A DNA stretch of 64,000 nucleotides from Amedibacterium intestinale (lineage in GTDB: Bacteria > Bacillota_I > Bacilli_A > Erysipelotrichales > Erysipelotrichaceae): positions 1,736,001 to 1,800,000 of the forward strand of contig NZ_AP019711.1 of NCBI RefSeq assembly GCF_010537335.1. The letters are read 5' to 3'. Made by a program: the position numbers and the translations under genes. Under the pieces are notes generated by a model, which did not search any database, was not told where the DNA came from, and saw nothing but the letters and a program-made list of their open reading frames with translations. Of this stretch, positions 1 through 7,933 are shown piece by piece (position 1 is the first letter of the stretch; the number at the start of each line of letters is the position of its first letter).

Positions 1-1
1 T

Positions 2-1291
2 CCCATCACGAAGATCAAGGGATATGTGACCAAGACCATCCAGCATTCATTACTGGCCGATAAAAAATGTGTTCTTCAATACCATGCCAGGCGATATATC
101 TGCCCAATATGCCACAAAACGTTCTATGAATACAATCCTTTCGTCTTCCAGAACATGAAGATTTCTTCAGATCTGATGCTTCAGATCCTCAAGGACTTGC
201 AAGAACCTGGCGAAACCTTTACCCACGCAGCTAAGAGATATCATATTTCTCCAACTTCTGTTTCATCGATCTTCGATTCGGTTGTTTCGATTCCAAGGGC
301 AAAACTGCCAGAAATCATGTGCACAGATGAAAACTATGCCTTTCATTCCAAAACACAAAACAGTAAGTACATCTGTCTTTTGATCGATCAGACCAATGGG
401 CGGCCAATCGATATCTTGCCTAGTCGACGATATGAATATTTGGATAAGTACTTCTCAAATATACCAAAATATGAAATAGATCAGGTCCATATCATGATTA
501 CGGATATGTACGAACCATACCGCAGGATCATTAAAAAACATTTCAAAAATGCGATTCATGTGGTCGACCATTATCATGTTTCACAGGAACTGCACCGCAG
601 AGTGGACAGGGTTCGCTTAAGGATCATGAACCCCCTGCGATGCATCAACACATCGAAACGCACCCAGGAACAAGAAGAAAACTATTATCTGTTAAAACAC
701 AAGAACGGACTCCTGTTCAAGCACTTTACAAGATCTAAAGGCGCCGATGGAAAACCACTTTTCGATATTTTAAGACCAAAAGAATATAATAAGGTTCTAA
801 AACGATATATGAACCCATACGATTATGCCAATGCGCTTGTATCTATTCATCCGGATATAAACACGGCCTGGGAATTAAAGGATGAACTTACGGATTTCTA
901 TGTCTCGAACACACTTGAAACGGCACCTGCTGCTTTGAAAAAAGTCATTACCGATTTCAGAGAAAGCAATGTAGAAGAAATGGTCAAGTTTAGTTACACA
1001 TTAGCCAACTGGCAAACCGAGATCATCAATTCTTTCTACATAGCCAAAACCGAATACAAGCTCTCGAGAAAGACAGGACAAATCACTGTCGGATATAAAA
1101 GGCTCAACAACGCACTGATGGAACGACTCAACGGAACCGTCAAGCTGATTACCAAGGCAGCCAACGGATATACCAATTGGGAACGATTCCGTAACCGATG
1201 CATGTTGGTCCTTGAAAAAGGCATAGAATTTGCGATCGACGAGAAAGACAAAAGCGTAAAGATGGTCGAAAAAAAGGAGCCCACCACCTAG
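2..1291 (+). CDS. ISL3-family transposase, 5' end outside the window
   Basis: The reading frame is open back to the first bases of the window (residues before the GTG at 26 read PITKIKGY), so the true start lies upstream and the gene is partial. The N-terminal part has the second half of a zinc ribbon (YICPICHKTF), preceded by the usual basic stretch. A DDE transposase region follows, with D-D-E type motifs around LLIDQTNGRPIDIL, VHIMITDMYEPYR and HVVDHYHV, and a C-terminal segment (ALMERLNGTVKLI) typical of DDE_Tnp_ISL3. The enzyme cuts and moves its own element by binding terminal inverted repeats. The frame looks intact. I could not define the right-hand inverted repeat downstream. Family assignment is secure; whether the element is still active cannot be judged because the left end is missing. 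Confidence 0.9.
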   Translation, partial: PITKIKGYVTKTIQHSLLADKKCVLQYHARRYICPICHKTFYEYNPFVFQNMKISSDLMLQILKDLQEPGETFTHAAKRYHISPTSVSSIFDSVVSIPRAKLPEIMCTDENYAFHSKTQNSKYICLLIDQTNGRPIDILPSRRYEYLDKYFSNIPKYEIDQVHIMITDMYEPYRRIIKKHFKNAIHVVDHYHVSQELHRRVDRVRLRIMNPLRCINTSKRTQEQEENYYLLKHKNGLLFKHFTRSKGADGKPLFDILRPKEYNKVLKRYMNPYDYANALVSIHPDINTAWELKDELTDFYVSNTLETAPAALKKVITDFRESNVEEMVKFSYTLANWQTEIINSFYIAKTEYKLSRKTGQITVGYKRLNNALMERLNGTVKLITKAANGYTNWERFRNRCMLVLEKGIEFAIDEKDKSVKMVEKKEPTT

Positions 1292-1640
1292 GACAGGTGA
1301 TGAGCCCTTTAGACCCTCTCAACGAAATAGGGTATATGCCGCCCCCAAGTAATCTCGAAGATCAAATTCAGCTAACCCCAACTATTTTTGGAGCACCAAA
1401 AAAATACCATACCTAAACCCCTATACCTATGGAGGAATATCAAAATAGGAAGATACATTTTATAGAACCCTTAAAACGCCATCCTAGTCAACCACCAAAA
1501 ACCCCTTGACATATTCACATTCTTCCTGCCAAGGGGTGTTACCTATTCAATTTTATAATTCGCGACCTCCTTATACTTTATGTCTTTGTATAAGATATCG
1601 ACCTTTTTCCTTTCTGGTCTTATCAAATTACAATACATAT
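1292..1640. other. Non-coding right flank of the ISL3 element
   Basis: No gene is visible here. The stretch is presumably the 3' flank of the transposase, including the right end of the element. A stem of 8 bp (ACCCCTTG with CAAGGGGT, 1501-1538, 21-nt loop) is the strongest structure, but it cannot be assigned to an inverted repeat or terminator without the left end of the element. Confidence 0.4.
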
Positions 1641-1644
1641 ATCG

Positions 1645-1890
1645 TTAAGTAATATCGTTACTGTATTCCAGAATTATTTCCACATAAGGACTTTTATCCA
1701 ACTGTATCTTCCACGTTACAGGTTTTATATTTCCCCTGCATTTTCCATCTGCCTTATGCTTCTTTTCCCCTGCTTCATTTCTATTATGATCCTGATGTTG
1801 CTTGTACTCTCTAACTATTTTATGATGTACAAATCTTGTCAGTTTTTCCAATTCGCAGAGTAAACAGATCTTATAAATAACTTCGTATTC
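1645..1890 (-). pseudogene. Degraded coding remnant, function unknown
   Basis: An open minus-strand frame of about 80 codons runs from a stop at 1891-1893 and ends with residues YVEIILEYSNDIT. It has no ATG start (only TTG at 1851), no ribosome binding site, and adjacent frames carry coding-like text that shifts frame around 1860-1930 (CFDEAMLLNDGRDENTKLF). This pattern suggests a decayed gene beside the insertion element. I recognise no family. Confidence 0.3.
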
Positions 1891-2130
1891 TCATCTCTTC
1901 CATCATTTAAAAGCATGGCTTCATCAAAACACTTTTGTTATTTATCCCTTCCATAGATACCCTCTCAGTCTTGTCTATCTTCCATATATATAGCTCTCAC
2001 TGATTTCTCTATTTCCAGTTCCCTATTATTTATATATATCGTATCTACTTATCCATTCTCTTTTATATCTTCTCTATTTTGAATCTATAACCTCAATGCC
2101 GTTCAATTACAATATATATAACTCTAATTC

Positions 2131-2319
2131 CTAATACTGGGAGTTATACGCACCATGTACGTTGGAAACATCACTATTTCCTTTTCCTAATACCTTGTTT
2201 TGCTGTCCCAAAACTTCTTTAGGCTTTAACTTCCGATGATCCACACCGTATTTTCCAATTGTTAGATATATATTTTATACAGTTAAGACTGACTGTTTAA
2301 ACGCCCATTCATAAATCAT
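2131..2319 (-). pseudogene. Small decayed ORF with an in-frame stop
   Basis: From ATG at 2317-2319 the minus strand reads MIYEWAFKQSVLTV, then TAA, then 47 further codons in the same frame, starting NIYLTIGKYGVDHRKLKPKE and ending VHGAYNSQY before a TAG. The coding-like continuation after a single stop suggests a nonsense-mutated small gene. No family recognised. Together with the remnant at 1645-1890 it shows that the 1.3-2.4 kb region is relict DNA. Confidence 0.3.
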
Positions 2320-2535
2320 CTTTTCTTATATAAGTTTTACATATCTAACGAAGTAAACATCCCATTTTCTCACCGCTCTCTTTTATCTGTTTTCTTTTTA
2401 CACCTTTATTATATCCACGCACTTTTCTAAGTAAAGAAAAGTGGAAAAACTGGCAGAAATCTGGTATTTTCAGTAAAACCAATATCTAATTTACATAAGT
2501 GAAGCATATTGATTTTCAAAAAACAAACGAAATCA

Positions 2536-2541
2536 TATAAT
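2536..2541 (+). promoter_or_regulatory. Putative -10 box of the YciI-like gene
   Basis: TATAAT lies 26 bases before the ATG, upstream of a strong AAAGGAGG ribosome binding site. The -35 match at the proper distance (TTTTCA, 2513-2518) is poor, so only the -10 is well supported. Confidence 0.5.
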
Positions 2542-2567
2542 AAATGCATTAATAAAGGAGGATTCTC

Positions 2568-2864
2568 ATGCAATTTTTCATAGTAGAAGGTGTATTAAAG
2601 AAACCAGAACTTATGAACGATACCCTGTTAAAAGAACATATTTCCTATACACAAAAAGCGATGCAGAAAGAACTGTATTTATTATCTGGATTGAAAGAAG
2701 ATCAAACAGGCGGCATTTTTATAATAAAGGCAGAAAACAAAGAAGCTCTTCAGTCTTATTTAGAAAATGAACCTTTCTATAAAGCCGGTATGCAAACCTA
2801 TAAGATAACAGCGTTTGATGCTCACTATACACAAGAAGCGATAAGTTTCTGGTTTCAAAAGTAG
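2568..2864 (+). CDS. YciI-like domain protein
   Basis: This is a 98-residue single-domain protein starting at ATG behind AAAGGAGG (ideal spacing). The pattern MQFFIVEGVLKKPE, then a helix, LYLLSGLKEDQTGGIFIIKAENKEALQSYLENEPFYKAGM, fits the ferredoxin-like YciI / dimeric alpha-beta barrel fold. Such proteins are small and often of unknown function, with some acting in enzyme-like or sensor roles. It is a single-gene unit: an intrinsic terminator follows at 2869-2893 and the next gene is convergent. Specific substrate unknown. Confidence 0.75.
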   Translation: MQFFIVEGVLKKPELMNDTLLKEHISYTQKAMQKELYLLSGLKEDQTGGIFIIKAENKEALQSYLENEPFYKAGMQTYKITAFDAHYTQEAISFWFQK

Positions 2865-2868
2865 TTCC

Positions 2869-2893
2869 ACAGTGCCTATGGTGCACTGTTTTT
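2869..2893. terminator. Intrinsic terminator between convergent genes
   Basis: A 7-bp stem ACAGTGC (2869-2875) / GCACTGT (2883-2889) with a 7-nt loop is followed by a short T-run on the plus strand. It sits between the YciI-like gene and the convergent LytTR gene. Confidence 0.75.
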
Positions 2894-3569
2894 ACTTTTT
2901 ATGAATATAACTTTCCATTTTCCTTCGAACTTCCTGTTTTCGATTTCTTGCGAATGGCAAAGCTATCTTTTGAAGATAAACACTATCACTATCTATTTTG
3001 GTAATATATCGCATATTTACCAAATAACTGGAATGAATTCTTAAAAAATCATAAGGCTCAAATTCCATATATGCATCTTTCATATTTTTTCGTTCTTTAA
3101 ATTCTCCTTTTTGGGTATGATAAATAAGCTGTTTATCTATTTTTTCAATATAGAAGATATCACGATATTTAATAGGTACCTGCACATAATTATAAGAAAG
3201 CAAATACTCTTCCTCTCCTCTGCTCACTCTATATAAGGAAGAAGCAATATTCTGCATTTCTTTTTTTATTTGATGTTTATTTATATAAAGTATTCTTTCA
3301 AAAGAAGTATAAGAAGAAGTTTTTTCATCTTGTGTAAAAACAATGATACGCTCTGATTTTTTTAAAAGAAAAGTATCTAAAAAACGTGGTACATCATATT
3401 TCCCTTGAATAAATAAGATTGAAAAATCCACTTCACATTCTGCCTTTACAAAATCAGAAATAGAAGAAAAATATTGAAATGTCCACTCAGTCCCCTGAAA
3501 TATCTTGCCTAACTCAAAGATTATTTCTTTCGCAACCGTTTCTTCTTCCAGCAAAGCAACTTTCAACAT
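2892..3569 (-). CDS. LytTR-family DNA-binding regulator with degenerate receiver domain
   Basis: 225 residues. The C-terminal half (about 115-225; KYRDIFYIEKIDKQLIYHT, FLRIHSSYLVNMRYITKI, ALPFARNRKQEVR) is a clear LytTR DNA-binding domain, which binds direct-repeat promoter sites. The N-terminal half is receiver-like in length and secondary structure, but the acidic pocket reads LLEEE (residues 6-10) and the phosphoacceptor position is Gln55 in ILFIQG instead of Asp. Phosphorylation at the usual site is therefore unlikely. No histidine kinase gene is adjacent. The start ATG follows AGAGGTGAGG. The domain call is secure; phospho-independent action is inference. Confidence 0.85.
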   Translation of the reverse strand: MLKVALLEEETVAKEIIFELGKIFQGTEWTFQYFSSISDFVKAECEVDFSILFIQGKYDVPRFLDTFLLKKSERIIVFTQDEKTSSYTSFERILYINKHQIKKEMQNIASSLYRVSRGEEEYLLSYNYVQVPIKYRDIFYIEKIDKQLIYHTQKGEFKERKNMKDAYMEFEPYDFLRIHSSYLVNMRYITKIDSDSVYLQKIALPFARNRKQEVRRKMESYIHKK

Positions 3570-3640
3570 AGAGCCTCACCTCTTTTCTTTATCATAACAC
3601 AAAGCATGTTACATGGTACAAAGAAAAGTAAACGTTAATT

Positions 3641-4975
3641 TCAGGCATACAGCCAATTTGCCTTTTTGTAGTAAAGAAAGAAAACAATCGAACTTAATGT
3701 CCATGTGATCGGATATACCCAATATACCACTTGAATACTGTGGAAAATTGGAGTAAAAAACATTAAAATACTGACACGAATGACACACCAGCATACCAGC
3801 ATGACAAACATAGGAATACTGGATTTTCCAACACCTCGAAGAATGGCAGAAACGCAATGAGAATATGCCAGCAAAAAGAAAAATAAGGCAGAGGTTCTTG
3901 CTCGTTCTACTCCAAACTGTATTACTTGCGGGTCATTGTTGAAGGCTTTCGTTAAGGCAGGGGCAAATAGAAAAATCAAAATTCCAATACCTTCTGCCAG
4001 AAGCATAGAACACATCATCCCAAAGAAAGCTCCTTTTTTTGTACGTTCATATTCTTTCGCACCGCTATTTTGTCCAACAAAGGTTGTAAGTGCCATGGTG
4101 AAACTTGTAATTGGAAGAAAAGCAAATCCTTCAATTTTGGAATATGCACCACATCCTGCCATTGCCATTTCTCCAAAAGCATTAATGTTAGACTGTACAA
4201 CTACATTCGCAATCGCAATAATAGAATTTTGTATACCGGAAGGAATACCTAAACGAAGAATCATCCCTAGATGTTTTTTATGAAAGGTAATCTTTTTTAG
4301 TTCTAAACGATAGGATTCTCTGCTTCGCATCAATAACACCAGGCAAAGAAAGGCACTTAAAAACTGAGATAGGATGGTCGCAAAAGCCGCTGCACCAACA
4401 CCAAAATGAAAAACAGAAATGAATACAATATCCAAGACAATATTGGTAATCGAAGAAATAATTAAATAGTATAGCGGATGTTTGCTGTCTCCGATTGCCT
4501 GCAAGATACCCACAAAAATATTGTACATAACAAGTCCCAAAGAACCTGCGAAATAAATACGAAAATATGTAATAGAAGATGGCAGTACATTGGATGGTGT
4601 ATCCATCCATATTAACATCTGTGGTGCCAACAAAACACCAACAAACGTTAAAACAACACTGGCAACAAGTCCAAAGGCAACCGTAGTGTGAATCGCCTTC
4701 TGCATGTTTTCCACATCTTTTGCGCCAAAATAGCGAGCTATGACAACGCCTGCCCCCATCGCAATTCCATTAAAAAATCCAACCATTAAAAAAATCAAAT
4801 TCCCAGATGAGCTTACCGCAGCCAATGCATTGCTTCCAAGAAAGTTTCCTACAATTAAAGAATCCGCTGTGTTATATAACTGTTGAAATAAATTTCCTAA
4901 AAATAAAGGCAACGCAAAAAAAGTAATCTTTTTCCAGATACACCCCTCACTCATCGATGTACTCCCTTTATCCAC
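3641..4975 (-). CDS. MATE-family multidrug efflux transporter
   Basis: A 444-residue polytopic membrane protein with about 12 predicted helices in two MatE halves. The N-terminal signature ITFFALPLFLGNLFQQLYNTADSLIVGNFLG is typical of Na+- or H+-coupled MATE exporters of cationic drugs or metabolites. Two starts are plausible: GTG at 4975 (AAGGAGG, 7-nt spacing) and ATG at 4954 (AAGGGAG, 7-nt spacing). I keep the longer one because its Shine-Dalgarno is stronger. It is a single gene, divergent from addB. Substrate unknown. A second, distinct MATE gene lies at 35079-36446. Confidence 0.9.
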   Translation of the reverse strand: MDKGSTSMSEGCIWKKITFFALPLFLGNLFQQLYNTADSLIVGNFLGSNALAAVSSSGNLIFLMVGFFNGIAMGAGVVIARYFGAKDVENMQKAIHTTVAFGLVASVVLTFVGVLLAPQMLIWMDTPSNVLPSSITYFRIYFAGSLGLVMYNIFVGILQAIGDSKHPLYYLIISSITNIVLDIVFISVFHFGVGAAAFATILSQFLSAFLCLVLLMRSRESYRLELKKITFHKKHLGMILRLGIPSGIQNSIIAIANVVVQSNINAFGEMAMAGCGAYSKIEGFAFLPITSFTMALTTFVGQNSGAKEYERTKKGAFFGMMCSMLLAEGIGILIFLFAPALTKAFNNDPQVIQFGVERARTSALFFFLLAYSHCVSAILRGVGKSSIPMFVMLVCWCVIRVSILMFFTPIFHSIQVVYWVYPITWTLSSIVFFLYYKKANWLYA

Positions 4976-5227
4976 ACATACCCCTCCTTAAAAATCATAT
5001 CTTTTATTATAATACAAAATATTAACGATTATCTATAAAAAGAAAGAGATGCGTATTCATCATGAACAGATTTTCAATATTATTTTTATAAGCCTTTTCT
5101 CATGATAAAATTAAATTTTATATTCGGTTACAACTGAATTAAAGCACAACAAACAAATGTTACTATCAAAATATTTCCTTTCCATAGATTTTCATGTTCT
5201 TTCCTTTTTTCACACACCTATCTGTTA

Positions 5228-5233
5228 TATAAT
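5228..5233 (+). promoter_or_regulatory. Putative -10 box of addBA
   Basis: TATAAT lies about 28 bases before the addB start, in the divergent region between the MATE gene and addB. No convincing -35 is visible, only a T-rich stretch ending CACACA. Position and sequence fit a housekeeping promoter for the addB-addA operon. Confidence 0.5.
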
Positions 5234-5260
5234 ATCTCTTAGTAAGAAAGGATGGATGTT

Positions 5261-7933
5261 ATGGCTTCTTTACATGATTTGCGTATGGGTGATATTATAG
5301 TAGCCCCTTCGTATTTACACCCTTTTTTAAGAGAGCAGCTGATAGAAGAAAACCAAGGATGTATTGGTATTCATCTGCACTCTTTTTATAGTCTTTTAAC
5401 TTCGTGGCAAAAGGAAGAACCACAAGGTGAAATTGCGATTATTTCACAGTATCGAAAATTGATCAAAGAGATGCTTCCTTCATTGTCTATATATAAAGAA
5501 ACAGCTTCTTCTCTGCCATTTCTGCAGGAATGTTATGCCTTTATAGAAGATATGAAAACATGGGATATTTCTATCGACCAGCTGCCAAGAGAAACTGCTT
5601 CACAAAAAGAATTGTATGCCATTCTCTTTCCGTTATATCCCATTACAACTTCTGCAGATATACAAAAGAAAACACTGGAGAAAAGAATACATCATGATTT
5701 TTCAAACATCTACCTATACGATGCTTCGTTTTCCTTGAAGGAACAAAAACTGGTGGACTTTTTCATAGAACATGGCGCAAAGCACATTCCTATGCAGCCA
5801 GTATGTCAAAAAAAGCAGTTTTATCATGCGGTAAATAAACGACAGGAAATTGAAGGATGCGCACAATACATTCTTCAACATGACATATCTGCACAAGACA
5901 TACAAATTACCTTGACAGATACGACATATGCTCCCATTGTAAAACAGATTTTTGAACGATACAAAATTCCACATACGTTTCTTTCCAATTCGCATACAAG
6001 TATCATCACCAAGCGTTTTCATGCCTTGTTTCAATATTACTTGCGGCAGGATGAAAAACATTTTTTAAACTGTCTTGACTGCGGATGTTTTGTGGTAGAA
6101 GGAATCGAAAGTCTTCGAAGTTATCTTGAAATTTTCCCGGGAAATATTACAACGCCTTTTGATCACCTGCAAACGATTGATTATCAAGGACATGTATTAT
6201 CACCCCTTGATCTGAAAAAACTGTTACACCTGCAACAAAAAGCAGAAGAAGTTCGCCAGCAAGTTACAGAAAAACTGCATCCGTTTCTAACATCTGCTTC
6301 CATCGAAGAAGTCTTTCTTTCAATTTGTGAGCTTGTGAAAGAAACCTTATCGACACAGCATACAGAGTTACAAGTATTTCTAAAAGTACAAAACTTTTTA
6401 AATGATGTCTTTCCCTATTTAGAAAACATGGAAGATTTTACTTTCTATCTGCCTTACCTGGATAAGATTTCCTATGATGGTTCTATCAAGGAGATGCATG
6501 GGGCAATCGTTACTTCCCTAACACAAAACTGTCCAAAGAAACAATACCAGTTCATATTAGGGGCAACACAAAACAATTATCCTGCTTTTTCTTTTAAAAA
6601 AGGCATTTTTGATGAAAGCTACTACCAATTTCTTCCTTATCCAAGTATGGAAGATCGTTATGCCCATTATTTAAAACAACTAGAGAAACAATTATGGAAT
6701 GCACCCGTTCTTGTCGTATCGTATCCACTTGGAACCTATGAAGGAAAAAGTCTGGAGGCAGCACTGGAAATGGAACAAATGCTTGGAAAACCAGAGTCTT
6801 ACCCGCTTCATACTTCTTATGTGCCAAGGAAAACATCCCTTGAAATCTCTCCACAAATCGCAAAACAGCTATTTGTGAAAGATGATGTTTTAAAAGGCTC
6901 TATTTCCTCTTTGGAACGTTATATTCACTGTCCTTTCTCTTACTTTTTGCGTTATGGATTAGGACTTCGTGAGCCGATGCAGTATACATTCTCGGATTCC
7001 TATGCCGGAACACTTTCTCATTATGTACTGGAAACCCTGACAAAAACGATGGGAAAAGAATATGCGAAAGCAACATCAGATAAAATCGAACAATTACTAC
7101 ATAAGGAAATTGAAGAAATAAAAGAAATCTTTCCTTCATCTGCCAGCAGTTACTCTCTTTTAGAAAAACGATTGTTTACCAATTTAACACAGACACTGCA
7201 AAGACTGGAAGATATGGAAGAACACTCCCATCTAAAACCATGGAAACAGGAAGAGCCTTTTACCTATACCTTGCCTGTAAAAGAAGATGTAAAACTGCAG
7301 CTGTATGGAATTATTGACCGTATTGATGCCGATGGAAACCTTGCGAGTATCTTGGATTATAAAAGCTCGATAAAAACCTTATCCGAGCCAAAAGTATTTG
7401 CGGCATTGCAGTTACAGCTGTTAACTTACTCCATCGTTGTAAAGAAGATGCACAAAGAAGTATTGGGAGCATATTATGTATCTTTAAAAAACGAAAATAT
7501 CCCAAACATTGCCGGACAGCTAAAACGTCGTCCTGTATCCTATACAGAAATAGGAAAAGAAGAAAAAGAAGCACTGTTGAAAAAAGCACATCGAAGAAAT
7601 GGATGGACAATGTCTTATCAGGTAGATATTCTGGATGATGATGCAAGCCACATTGCAGGGGTTCGTCAAAACAAAGATGGTATCATAAAAGCAGGAAAAA
7701 CGTACAGTCTTGATCAGATTGAAAAATACTTTACAACGATTTATCAGAAAATCGCAGATCGCATTCTTTCTGCAGATATATCCTTAACACCAGATGAAGA
7801 TGCCTGTACTTTCTGCAAGTATTATGAAATTTGCCGTTTTCATGGATTATATACAAAAAAAGAACCGTTTATAGAGCCAGATGATGCGCTCTATCGAAAA
7901 GAGGAGGAAAAAGAAGATGCCACAATGGAATGA
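5261..7933 (+). CDS. addB: ATP-dependent helicase-nuclease subunit B (AddB-like)
   Basis: About 890 residues; AddB works with AddA to resect double-strand breaks for RecA loading. The C-terminal PD-(D/E)XK nuclease is visible (GIIDRIDADGNLASILDYKSS, around residues 682-703). It is framed by the four cysteines of the AddB iron-sulfur staple: one in YIHCPFSYF near residue 555 and three in DACTFCKYYEIC near residue 850. The N-terminus has no Walker A motif, and the protein is much shorter than the roughly 1,160-residue Bacillus AddB. ATG 5261 is preferred over in-frame ATG 5252, because AAAGGA overlaps the latter but sits 8 nt before the former. Its last 17 bases overlap addA. Confidence 0.85.
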   Translation: MASLHDLRMGDIIVAPSYLHPFLREQLIEENQGCIGIHLHSFYSLLTSWQKEEPQGEIAIISQYRKLIKEMLPSLSIYKETASSLPFLQECYAFIEDMKTWDISIDQLPRETASQKELYAILFPLYPITTSADIQKKTLEKRIHHDFSNIYLYDASFSLKEQKLVDFFIEHGAKHIPMQPVCQKKQFYHAVNKRQEIEGCAQYILQHDISAQDIQITLTDTTYAPIVKQIFERYKIPHTFLSNSHTSIITKRFHALFQYYLRQDEKHFLNCLDCGCFVVEGIESLRSYLEIFPGNITTPFDHLQTIDYQGHVLSPLDLKKLLHLQQKAEEVRQQVTEKLHPFLTSASIEEVFLSICELVKETLSTQHTELQVFLKVQNFLNDVFPYLENMEDFTFYLPYLDKISYDGSIKEMHGAIVTSLTQNCPKKQYQFILGATQNNYPAFSFKKGIFDESYYQFLPYPSMEDRYAHYLKQLEKQLWNAPVLVVSYPLGTYEGKSLEAALEMEQMLGKPESYPLHTSYVPRKTSLEISPQIAKQLFVKDDVLKGSISSLERYIHCPFSYFLRYGLGLREPMQYTFSDSYAGTLSHYVLETLTKTMGKEYAKATSDKIEQLLHKEIEEIKEIFPSSASSYSLLEKRLFTNLTQTLQRLEDMEEHSHLKPWKQEEPFTYTLPVKEDVKLQLYGIIDRIDADGNLASILDYKSSIKTLSEPKVFAALQLQLLTYSIVVKKMHKEVLGAYYVSLKNENIPNIAGQLKRRPVSYTEIGKEEKEALLKKAHRRNGWTMSYQVDILDDDASHIAGVRQNKDGIIKAGKTYSLDQIEKYFTTIYQKIADRILSADISLTPDEDACTFCKYYEICRFHGLYTKKEPFIEPDDALYRKEEEKEDATME

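Noticed and set aside
1501-1538. Hairpin ACCCCTTG/CAAGGGGT as the terminal repeat of the ISL3 element
   Set aside because: The left end of the element is outside the window, so no matching inverted repeat can be shown.
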